DNA of 64,000 nt from Gallibacterium trehalosifermentans. Lineage in GTDB: Bacteria; Pseudomonadota; Gammaproteobacteria; Enterobacterales; Pasteurellaceae. Shown piece by piece: positions 1 to 9,300 of the stretch. Position 1 is the first letter of the stretch, and the number at the start of each line of letters is the position of its first letter. Position numbers and translations under genes: made by a program. The stretch is taken from assembly GCF_042433055.1 (NCBI RefSeq), contig NZ_JBHLWB010000002.1, forward strand, positions 62,001-126,000, in the 5' to 3' direction. The notes under the pieces are model-generated. The model saw only the letters and a list, made by a program, of their open reading frames with translations, did not search any database and was not told the DNA's origin.

Positions 1-286
1 AGGGGATATTGTGAATGTTGCGGTGTTACGCCGAGGGGTTTCAGAAGCCATAGAAATTATTGCTCATGGTAGTGAACAAACATCACAAGTCATTGGACGA
101 CCACTCGATAAAGTAAAATTACCACAAGGGGTAATTATTGCAGCAATCTGCCGACAAGGCGAAGTATTAATTGCACAACACAATTTGATCATTCAAGAAG
201 ATGATCATGTGATTTTATTTTTACAAGATAAGAAAAATATTGCAGAAGTAGAAAAATTATTCCAACCAAGTCCGTTCTTTATTTAA
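1..286 (+). CDS. trkA: Trk potassium uptake regulatory protein TrkA, C-terminal part (gene enters from the left edge)
   Basis: Cytoplasmic NAD-binding regulatory subunit of the Trk K+ uptake system, which gates the membrane subunit TrkH. Only about the last 94 residues lie in the window, and the frame is open to the left edge from base 2. The visible part is a C-terminal RCK_C (TrkA-C) domain: a ...LRRG.SEAIEIIAHG segment, a V-I-G-R-P motif, and the family-typical ending DKKNIAEVEKLFQPSPFF. It lies 15 bases before trkH, so the two are probably co-transcribed. The GTG at 11 is an internal codon, not the start. Identity is secure from the characteristic C-terminus; the partial state comes only from the window edge. 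Confidence 0.95.
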   Translation, partial: GDIVNVAVLRRGVSEAIEIIAHGSEQTSQVIGRPLDKVKLPQGVIIAAICRQGEVLIAQHNLIIQEDDHVILFLQDKKNIAEVEKLFQPSPFFI

Positions 287-301
287 GGTAAGAAAGCGAT
301 A

Positions 302-1744
302 ATGTTTAATCGACCATTTATGTTATATATTTTAGGTTCTATGCTTTCCAAAATAGCATGGTTAATGTTTATTCCCCTTATTGTTACTTTTTTTCATAAT
401 GGTGATGGTTTAGTGGGATTTTTAATTTGTATTGGCATAACTCATTTTGTTGCTTTTATCTTAACGCGAAAAAAACCACAAGATATGCGATTACGGGTAA
501 AAGATATGTTATTGCTAACTACTTTGATTTGGTTAATGAGTTGTGTATTTAGTGCATTACCTTTTATTATCATCGGTGATTTTAGTTTTACCGATGCCTA
601 TTTTGAAACCGTGTCAGGCTTAACCACGACAGGATCGAGTATTATCGTCGATGTTAGTAATACCTCACCTGCATTATTGATGTGGCGCTCAACCTTACAA
701 TGGATAGGTGGATTAGGATTTATTGTGATGGCGGTAGCCATTTTGCCGTTTTTAAATGTGGGGGGAATGACGCTTTTCCGTACAGAGTCGTCCGATAAGT
801 CAGATAAAATATTGCCACAAGCCCGTGATGTAGCCAAAAGCATTATCCAAATTTATCTCTTTTTAACAGTAGTTTGTTTATTCGCTTATATGTGGTCAGA
901 AATGGGATTTTTTGATGCAATTAATCATGCGTTTACAACAATAGCAACAGGCGGATTTTCGACTCGTAGTGGTTCAATGGCAGAATTTAATAGCACGACA
1001 CAATGGATTTGTGTCTTTTTTATGTTTGTAGGTTCATTGCCATTTTTATTAATGGTTCAATCAATTTACCGTAGAAATATTTTTATATTATTTCGTGATC
1101 AACAATTAATGGGATTTTCATTATTTATATTCGTTATTAGTTTATTTTTAGCGATATGGTTATATTATGAAAATGTCTTTAATTGGCAAGATAGCTTACG
1201 TTATTCGTTATTTACTTTAGTTAATATTATGTCTACAAGTGGATTTAGTTTAGGTAATTTTGATACTTGGACATCAACGACAACAATGATTTTTACTGTT
1301 GCTTTTATTTTAGGTGGTTGTTCAGGATCCACTACTGGAGGAATAAAAATATTCCGTTTTCAAATCATGTTCCAAGTATTAAAGCATCAAATTTTACGTT
1401 TAATACACCCTAATAGCATTTCTGCAGTCCATTACAACCGCCATATCGTTTCTAATGAAACCGTTTTTGGTATTGTCGGATTTATTTTTAGTTATTTTAT
1501 GATTATGGCAATTTTAGCGGTATTAATGGGAATGTCAGGAATGGATTTTCAAAGTGCATGGAGTTCAGCGGCTACATCAATCGGTAACGTCGGACCAGGA
1601 TTTGGTAACCAAGTGGGAGCTTCAGGTAATTTTTCTATGATTCCTACAGTTTCTAAATGGCTGATGATATTAGGTATGTTATTAGGACGTTTAGAGATTA
1701 TGACAATTTTAGTGTTATTATTTCCACACTTCTGGAAAAAATAA
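302..1744 (+). CDS. trkH: Trk system potassium uptake protein TrkH
   Basis: Inner-membrane K+-translocating subunit of the Trk system, partner of TrkA. At 480 residues it matches the usual TrkH length of about 483. The four-fold pseudo-repeat of the SKT superfamily is visible as four pore loops with filter glycines: TVSGLTTTGSS near residue 108, TTIATGGFST near 215, NIMSTSGFSLGN near 312 and SIGNVGPGFGN near 430. The rest is almost wholly hydrophobic. The start is preceded by a GGTAAGAAAG stretch that can act as ribosome binding site. It lies directly behind trkA (15-base gap). Presumably the complex works with proton motive force and TrkA-bound nucleotide, as known for the family. Confidence 0.96.
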   Translation: MFNRPFMLYILGSMLSKIAWLMFIPLIVTFFHNGDGLVGFLICIGITHFVAFILTRKKPQDMRLRVKDMLLLTTLIWLMSCVFSALPFIIIGDFSFTDAYFETVSGLTTTGSSIIVDVSNTSPALLMWRSTLQWIGGLGFIVMAVAILPFLNVGGMTLFRTESSDKSDKILPQARDVAKSIIQIYLFLTVVCLFAYMWSEMGFFDAINHAFTTIATGGFSTRSGSMAEFNSTTQWICVFFMFVGSLPFLLMVQSIYRRNIFILFRDQQLMGFSLFIFVISLFLAIWLYYENVFNWQDSLRYSLFTLVNIMSTSGFSLGNFDTWTSTTTMIFTVAFILGGCSGSTTGGIKIFRFQIMFQVLKHQILRLIHPNSISAVHYNRHIVSNETVFGIVGFIFSYFMIMAILAVLMGMSGMDFQSAWSSAATSIGNVGPGFGNQVGASGNFSMIPTVSKWLMILGMLLGRLEIMTILVLLFPHFWKK

Positions 1745-1775
1745 ATTGTAAAGAGAAATTTTTTTTGTAAGAAAA

Positions 1776-1804
1776 TTGTAAAATGCAAATAATAAAAATA
1801 TAAT
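1776..1804 (+). promoter_or_regulatory. Sigma-70 promoter of mscL
   Basis: TTGTAA (1776-1781) and TATAAT (1799-1804) are separated by exactly 17 bases in the 98-base gap between trkH and mscL. The -10 is a perfect consensus hexamer and the -35 matches four of six positions. Transcription would begin near 1811, about 32 bases before the mscL start. Confidence 0.7.
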
Positions 1805-1842
1805 GAGCGCCTCTTTTTCAATAGTAAAAATTAGGAGAAAAA

Positions 1843-2244
1843 ATGAGTCTTTTAAAAGAGTTCCGTGAGTTTGCAGTACGTGGAAACGTAGTTGATATGG
1901 CTGTTGGGGTCATTATTGGTGGCGCATTCGGGAAAATCGTTAGTTCATTGGTTGGTGATGTAGTAATGCCAATTATTGGATTATTAGTAGGCGGTGTAGA
2001 TTTTAAAGATCTTAAAATTATCTTACGTGGAGCAGTTGGTGATATTCCAGCAGTAACATTAAATTATGGAATGTTTATCCAAACAGTATTTGATTTTATT
2101 ATTATTGCATTTGCTATTTTTATGGCGATTAAAGCAATAAATAAATTAAAACGTGAAAAACCAGCGGAAGAACCAAAACCAGTTGAACCTTCAGTAGAAG
2201 AAAAATTATTAACTGAAATTCGAGATTTATTAAAAAATAAATAA
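1843..2244 (+). CDS. mscL: Large-conductance mechanosensitive channel MscL
   Basis: Homopentameric inner-membrane channel that opens under high membrane tension and protects against hypo-osmotic shock. It has 133 residues (E. coli 136). The N-terminal amphipathic helix MSLLKEFREFAVRGNVVDMAVGVIIGGAFGKIV runs into TM1, which has the small-residue packing face of the gate. TM2 follows at about residues 70-100, and the C-terminal cytoplasmic helical bundle is charged and rich in Glu/Lys/Pro. A clear AGGAG lies 7 bases before the ATG. It has its own promoter at 1776-1804 and is followed after 15 bases by the UPF0114 gene, so the two may share a transcript. Confidence 0.97.
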   Translation: MSLLKEFREFAVRGNVVDMAVGVIIGGAFGKIVSSLVGDVVMPIIGLLVGGVDFKDLKIILRGAVGDIPAVTLNYGMFIQTVFDFIIIAFAIFMAIKAINKLKREKPAEEPKPVEPSVEEKLLTEIRDLLKNK

Positions 2245-2259
2245 TTAGTTAAGGATTTT

Positions 2260-2796
2260 ATGCAAAATACTCAAATACCAACACAACCACAGCCTAATTT
2301 CGTTGCAAAAATTATTTTTGCAAGTCGATGGGTACAATTACCTATTTATTTAGGTTTAATTATTGTTCAAATTGTTTATGCTTATAAATTTTTAAAATCA
2401 TTATGGCATTTAGTGATAAATCTTAATCAAATGGACGAAAATACTATTATGTTAGCAGTATTAAATCTAATTGATGTTGTAATGATTGCAAATTTATTAG
2501 TAATGGTGTTAGTAGGAGGGTATGAAACGTTTGTATCAAGATTAAATACAGATAATCACCCTGATCAACCTGAATGGTTAGATCATGTTAATGCCTCAGT
2601 GTTAAAAATTAAATTATCAATGGCAATTATTAGTATTTCATCTATTCATATGTTACAGACATTTATTAATGCAGGAAACCTACCAGAAAAACAAATTATG
2701 TGGCAATTATTCCTGCATTTAGGCTTTTTAGCCTCTGCGATAGCGGTTGCATATACAGATAAAATTTTATATAGCACTACGCATAAAAATCATTAA
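2260..2796 (+). CDS. yqhA: UPF0114/YqhA-family inner membrane protein
   Basis: Function unknown. The 178-residue protein has three to four hydrophobic segments (about residues 25-50, 65-90, 125-145 and 150-170). It carries the family pattern ...FASRWVQLPIYLGLI, a central MVLVGGYETFVS segment and PEWLDHVNASVLKIKLS, which I recognise from YqhA (UPF0114). It is slightly longer than E. coli YqhA (about 164 residues) because of an N-terminal Gln/Pro-rich extension. An AAGGA sits before the ATG. It follows mscL by 15 bases and ends just before a strong terminator. The symbol rests on family resemblance only. Confidence 0.8.
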   Translation: MQNTQIPTQPQPNFVAKIIFASRWVQLPIYLGLIIVQIVYAYKFLKSLWHLVINLNQMDENTIMLAVLNLIDVVMIANLLVMVLVGGYETFVSRLNTDNHPDQPEWLDHVNASVLKIKLSMAIISISSIHMLQTFINAGNLPEKQIMWQLFLHLGFLASAIAVAYTDKILYSTTHKNH

Positions 2797-2799
2797 GAA

Positions 2800-2834
2800 A
2801 AAATCCTCCATATTATTTAATTGGAGGATTTTTT
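2800..2834. terminator. Bidirectional rho-independent terminator after yqhA
   Basis: AAAATCCTCC (2800-2809) pairs perfectly with GGAGGATTTT (2823-2832) around a 13-base AT-rich loop, followed by a T run. The complementary A run upstream makes it usable from the minus strand too, closing the exoprotein/lipoprotein transcription unit. Confidence 0.85.
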
Positions 2835-2836
2835 AT

Positions 2837-2968
2837 TTATAAGTTACATCTTCCTGTATCCCATTTGGGGTTTTGGTAGCCACATTGAGCGGGTGGTAAG
2901 AATATATATCCTTTTTCAAGCATACAATCGTCAAACTCTTTATAGAATTTACCATTTATAATGTAATT
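2837..2968 (-). pseudogene. Remnant of a second small Cys-rich lipoprotein (C-terminal piece only)
   Basis: An open stretch of 43 codons on the minus strand ends at a TAA at 2837-2839, with a stop immediately upstream in frame and no signal peptide. Its translation contains YKEFDDCMLEKGYIFLPP, then AQC and a final GRC. This gives the spacing C-x9-PP-x2-C and a later Cys. The intact lipoprotein just upstream has C-x9-PP-x3-C and a later Cys near its C-terminus. I read this as the tail of a paralogous gene whose front half is lost. A 28-residue product from the internal ATG cannot be excluded, but it would have no export signal. Confidence 0.55.
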
Positions 2969-2978
2969 TTATAGTCTA

Positions 2979-3374
2979 TCAATTTCGATATTTCATATTT
3001 TCTATACAAGTTCTAGTATTATCACCATCTTGGGCTAAGCACCAATATAATGGTGGTCTAAAACGAAACCCTGAATTATAAAGACACTGAAAAAGATATC
3101 TTTGGTGTAATTCAATAGCATCTTCAAGTATTTTATATTCATCTTTATTTTCATACACTGTTTCCCAAGAAACTTTGCCTCTATCAAGTATTTTTTTTTG
3201 ATTCGAATCTAATATGCTATAAGCCATATCAGAACAATCATTCCATATTTTTTCTTGTTTCATTTCATTTATGTTTTCAGGGGCATACCAGTATTTAAAA
3301 GATGATGGAGAACCATTTGCCAGATAACAACCTGATAATAGTAATAAGTAAAATAATAATATAATTTTTCTCAT
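2979..3374 (-). CDS. Small lipoprotein coupled to the exoprotein gene; candidate immunity-type partner
   Basis: 131 residues, family not recognised. The N-terminus is a type II signal peptide: charged MRK, a hydrophobic run and the lipobox LSGC with lipidated Cys16. The mature part is hydrophilic. Its C-terminal half has a Cys pattern, C-x9-PP-x3-C plus a further Cys, suggesting disulfides in the periplasm. The start codon shares one base with the exoprotein stop (TAATG), so translation is probably coupled and the two products probably belong together. By analogy with contact-dependent inhibition loci and with lipase effectors guarded by periplasmic lipoproteins, an immunity role is plausible. 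That is inference from position and localisation, not from a recognised fold. A remnant of a similar protein follows downstream. Confidence 0.75.
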   Translation of the reverse strand: MRKIILLFYLLLLSGCYLANGSPSSFKYWYAPENINEMKQEKIWNDCSDMAYSILDSNQKKILDRGKVSWETVYENKDEYKILEDAIELHQRYLFQCLYNSGFRFRPPLYWCLAQDGDNTRTCIENMKYRN

Positions 3375-6300
3375 TATTCTTTCCCATCTTTATTATTAAA
3401 TTCTATTTTCTCTATTCTAGGTCCAATTTTTCCCCATATTCTTTTTTGATATGTCTCAATTTCTTTTATCTTTTTTAAATCCACTATTCTTTCCCTATCA
3501 GTATTTAAAAAACGTATTGACTCCTCATCACGATAATATGCTTTTGTATGATGCCCAGTAATCAAATCCCATAATGGAATCCCAGTACTATTACTCCCTG
3601 TTGTATCGGTATTGCCAATGCCTAAACTTAAACTTCCAGGAACAAAAGGTAAACCGATACCTGTGGCTACAATATCTCTTGGTGCTACAGCATAAGCTAC
3701 ACTGCCATCTCTAAATAATTCGCTGGCTTTTTCACTATAGCCTTGATCGTATAAACCCATTGAAAGTCGTCCTCCAAAAGTATTGTTAGTCATTGGATAA
3801 GAAGTGCCTATTGTATTGGCGTCTAAGGTTGTATGAGTAAAAGTGGTTCCTTGATAACTTGCCCAATTCATTGCATTTTTCGTACTAGATACTCCGAGAC
3901 TATGTGCAAGGTGTTTAAGGCTAACAGGATCATTTGGATTATTTCGATTGTATTCTTCTAATAAATTCCAAATTTTTACTTGTTCTCGGCTAGCATTAGA
4001 AGCTCCAAAGATACTTGGCATATTCAAACCAGCCCTTAAGCGTTCAAATATGGTAAAAGTTAGCTCTGAACGAATAGATGTAAATGGTTTTATTACAACA
4101 AGGACATCATTATCTAAATAATCTTTACCGCCATATTGAATTGCTCCTTTTAAGCGATCCATATCACTAGTATTCATAATGCCATGTGCATACATTCTTG
4201 ATAAGACTTCTGCTTCTTCTTTTGTTTTTGGTACTTCAAGGTTATTGAAATCAAGTTCATGATATTGAATACATGCAATACTCTCACATTTATTCATTCT
4301 TTTTTCCTTAATGAGAATATTTCCCTCTTTTTTCTCTATGTTGTAATAAATATCATCTCCAATAACATTTATATTCTTCATAAACGCTGTTGCAATGGTT
4401 AAATCCCTATCTAAATCAGACTTGATATTTTCAATATTAGCTTTTGTAACAGCTTGGTGAATATTTGCTTTGTTTATCTTTATTGCTGTTTCTTTAGTAG
4501 TTTGACCTGTTAAGGATTTTTGCTCATTGTCATGCCGAATATGAATATTTGTAGTATTGATAGCACTAGTTGTTACGCCATCTTCGTTATCATGATGATT
4601 GACTTGTCCTAATAGAGCAGTAGTTAAACCTTTTGCAATTCCCCAATTACCTTGAGATGCTACACCAGCAATGCCACTAAACTCCACATTAGAAGATCCA
4701 TTCTTCTGATTTTGTCCTATTTGCTGTAATTTAACACCTTCTATTTCTTTTGGTGTATGACCACCGCTAATACTTATCCCTCCACTTAATCCAAATCCTT
4801 TTGCTGAATAATTCGAATGATTTTGAATGTCTTTATAAGTTAATGTCCCCGTAGTAAATCGATTTTTACCTTGTTGTTCAGCAAGTTCAGTTGAGGTAAC
4901 TAATCCACCTTGTAAATCAGTGTGTTGATTAACTTCAACTTTAAACCCTTCATCACCAGCAAAAATCCCTGATTGCTGGTTAACACTGGCATAATCCGCA
5001 TTGATTTTAGATTGATTATAGCTGCCAGAAAAGGACGCGCCATATCCCACAGTTACTTGAGCAGACAGTTGTTTCTGTTTGCTTTCATAAGTAGCCGTAT
5101 CTTGCAGGCTAGTAATTGTTAAATTATTTGCTTGAACACTAACGCCTTGACCAATAACTTGTCCGCCTCGAATCGTCATATCTTCACCTGAAATAAGGGT
5201 TGTTTGGCTCTGTTTATGACCAATAAGCGTGGTTGCCCAAGTGGTTTCATCGCCATTACCATAACCTTTTCCATAGTTTCCTCCAGCAGTGATACCAAAG
5301 GCAAAACCATTACTTCCATAATTAATAGCAACACCAGCATTCCAACCACTAGATTTATTTTTACTTCGTTCTTTATATGTTTGTTGTTGTGCTTCAATTA
5401 TTAAATTGCCTGCAGTCGCGATTGTCGTTCCTTGTTGCCCGATAACCTCTGAACCTTTAACTGTAATATGAGAAGTATCTTTATCTGCCGTCGTGAGGAG
5501 CATTGCATTACCTGCGGCGTTTATCTTGCTACTATTTGCTGTTATTGTCTCTGTAAAAGTGGTTTGTTCATTTTTTTGTTTACCATATGTAATTGATATA
5601 CCAATATTATTGGTTAAACCTTGTGCGCCTTGATTGGCAACTGAATTTGCAACATTCCCCGCCACTTCAGCCGTATTTGCTAAATCAAACGAAGTATTAA
5701 TTGCAGCTAATGCATTAATTCGATTATCTTTTGCATCGCCCACTTGTTTTGCTGTTTTGGCAGTTTGTTGTACTTGTTGTACGGCTTGTACAACGGGAAT
5801 ATTCACACCTAAGGTTAGCCCATTTTGTACTAAGGTATGACGATAGTGTGTATTGGATTTATCTTTATCAGCTGTAATATCTATTTGTTTTGCTTGAATA
5901 TTAATATCTCCTTTACCTGCAGTGATTCGGCTAGATTGTTGTTGATAATGTTCAGTGGCGATAAATGAAACATTGCTTTGTAAAGATCCAAGTTGACTGC
6001 CTAGCGTAGAATCAAGATTATAATTTGTATCAGTTGATTCTTTTCGACTACCAATCGTAAACCCGATTCCGCCACTGCTCATTAACCCCGATTTTTTCTT
6101 TGCATAATAATCATATTCTTGGCGGATATTGTGTGCCGCTGTGATGGCAATATCTTGTGCTTGTAATTGCATGGCGTTATCTGAGACAACGGCGCCACCT
6201 TCAACAGCGATGGTGCCGTGCGTGGCTTGTAATGCAATGTTGTTTCCTGTGAGTTGTGAGCTTTCTGCCAAATCATATTGGTGAGCGTGTTTTATTGTGG

Positions 6301-9300
6301 TAGTTGTCCGACTCAGTAAGCTTTTATCTTTATATTTTGTCGCAAAATCTAGCGTTTCTTGATGGCGTCCTGCTTGTAGTTGAATATCGCCTTGTTCACT
6401 ATTTACGATAATATCGCCACCAGTATTGATGGTGGCAGCTCGTAGGGTAACGCCTTGTTTACCACTGAATACGGCATTGTCTTTAATCTCAATACGAGAG
6501 CCAATTTCTTGTTGTTGCTTGAGTGTCCAATAGTTTTCGCTATTGGCGATGTAATGTGAGCGTTCTGTTTCTGTAACCGTACCAATATGGAGATTGCCGT
6601 TGGCTTTTAATAGTGCGCTGCCTGCACTGATACTGGTGGCATTTAGTTGAATATCCCCTTGGCTTTGTAGTATCAAGGCTTGTTTTATGTGTAATACAGC
6701 CTGTTCATCAAGTTGTCGGCGGGCATAGTTAGCATTGGAATTGGCTTCACTCATGCGTCCTTCAAGGTGAATTGTTTTGGCATTGAGTTGCAAGGTATCG
6801 GCTTTGAGCTGCCCACCTTGTTGATAAAAGCGATTGGCAAGGGTGAAATTTAGTTGTTCAGCGCTGATGCTTCCTGAGTTTTCTAAGGTGTGCGCTGCGA
6901 GGTGAGCGGATTGACGAGCCACTAGTTGCCCGCTATTTTTTATGTCTCCTGCGCTTTCCACTGTTATCTCTTGTGCAGAGATAATGGCGCCCGTCGGGTG
7001 GAGAGCGATATCACGTTTAACTAAATAGACTTGTGGGACAAGCACATTAACTTGCTTTCCATCTTTTAATGTAACGGTTTGCGGTTCCAGCCAAACCATA
7101 TCTTCCGTAAGCGCTTGCATTTGTGCGGCGCTGAGGGTTACACCTGGCATAAGGTTGTGCGCCTTGGCATATCGAATCCCTGCGTCCATTAAGGCTTTGT
7201 ATTGTTCATAATCAGAGGTGTAATTGCCTAAAAAACGTTGCCCTGTTAGTTGGTTAATTTGTTCATTAATCAGGCGTTGCTCATAATAACCATCGCCTAA
7301 GCGTTTTAATCTCATTTGGGGATCTGCCCGTAGGGCATCAAACATATAGTCTGACCCTAGCCAAGTTTTTTTATGGGTAAATCGAGGGTCAGTTTCGATT
7401 AAAACATGGCTATCAGGTGCGTGATTGATGCGATAGAGGGAGGCGTGGAGGGTATCAAGTTGTACGGGAAGGATTGCGGCGTGTTGAGCTGTGGATTGTT
7501 GGTGAATCTCGCTATTTGTGGCTTGAATCGGCTGCCCAATGCGGTTATCGACCAAATGAAATTTAAAATATTCTATCGGTAAATCACGGCTAAAGGGAAT
7601 GTCCTCTCCACCGTATTTTGCCCAGACTTTTTTACCCACACCTCGCCGTTTTCGCTTTGTTACCATGGTGTACCATGTACCTTTATCATGTCGGTGAATT
7701 TCGCCGATTAAATCTTTATTTTCTAAACGGACACCATTCCCTTTTAAATTGAGATGTTGCTCATTTTGCTTAAAAAGGCGTCCTCCCATACGCAGGTGTT
7801 TGCCAACCTGAATGTGGGATACCTCATTGAGTAAATTTTCGCCGTTTAATCGTAAATTCCCTGCAATCAAAATTTTGGCTGGATCGCGATGTACTAATGT
7901 GGTGGTGATGGTATGGCGATTAAAATGCCATTGTACCCAAGTTGGTCCTGCAATACGTGGTCGACCATCATTGAAATGAAAATAGGAGTTACGGTCTTTT
8001 CGATGGTTGTTGTTGCGATTGAACCACCCTTCTAAACTGGAATAACGTTGGGATTTGTGGTTGAGGGCATATTCACTGATGCGCTGGTCTTGGTGGTGTT
8101 CTCCTGTGAGGAGATGTAAGTCATGATTCCATAAGCGTTGGGTATTCATATTACCATTGCCTAAGGCTTCTATGGTGGCGCTGCCGTTATCAATAAAGGT
8201 AGCTTGCCCTGTGGCATGAGCATGCCTGTCTAATTCACCGCCAATAAAGAGGTCGCCTTGGCTTAAAATTAAGGCATGGTCGTAATTGGTAAGGGTACCA
8301 ACACCAAGGTCGAGCCGTTCACGGGCAGCGATTGTCGCCGCCTGCTCTTGTTCTGGGAGATTATTTAGATGAGTTGCTTGAATTGCAAGGTGATTGCCAT
8401 AAATCCGCCCACTGCCGAGATTAGTGAGTTGGTTGGTAACAATAACGGTTTTTGAGCCGTCAATTAAGCCCTGATTCAGTAGCGTATCCGTATGTAATTG
8501 TGTTTTTTGTGCACTTAATTCACTTTGTTGTGGATTGGTAATTGATGCAGCTTGAATTGTTAAGCCTTGACCCGTGATTAATTGGGTTTGGTTGGTAAAG
8601 TGATGATTGACCTTTAAATTAAGCATGCCATCAATAAAAAGCGGGGTATCCAAGCGGAAGTGATGATGAATGGTGATATTGGCATTCGCTGCACTTTTTA
8701 CCTGACCAATGTTTTCCCATTGAGCTAACTGAAAGGTTAAATCGCCCTGACTTGCAATGATACCTTGTGTATTTTCAAGCTGTAAGTTATCGCCACGCAA
8801 CGCTAAGCTATTTAGTGATAGGAGTTCCCCTTGCTGATTATTGAGGGTATCCGTAATGGTGGCATTTATTGCTTGCTGGCTATATGCCCCACCAGATTGG
8901 TTAAACCAATGTGTTGCATGGATAGCTAAGGTCTCCGCAATTAAGCCTTGTGTAGGGGTATTGTGTTGCGCTTTGGTCTGTTGGTTCAATAAACGAGGGG
9001 TAGTAATGTGTAGTTGTTTTGCTTTGATTAACGCGCCAGTTGAGCCTGTCGCTTGGTTATTTAATTGGTGTTGAAGGGTGATGTCGGTTTGCTCTGCATG
9101 AATAAAACCTGTTTGGTTATTTAGGGAATGTGCTTGCGCAGTAAGCTTTTTAGTTGCGACAAGTTGACCTGCTTGTTGATTTTTTATCGTCGGAGCGGTG
9201 AGACTAACATTTTGCTTTGCCCCAATATACCCACTATTGATAATCTGTCCTTGGCTATCAATCACCACATCGCCCGCTGCCGCACCAATATGTCCTGCAT

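Noticed and set aside
3374..4600. Classical CDI toxin assignment (CdiA-CT/CdiI)
   Set aside because: No VENN or similar delimiting motif is present, the partner is a lipoprotein instead of a cytosolic immunity protein, and no cdiB is adjacent. I keep only a general effector/immunity hypothesis.
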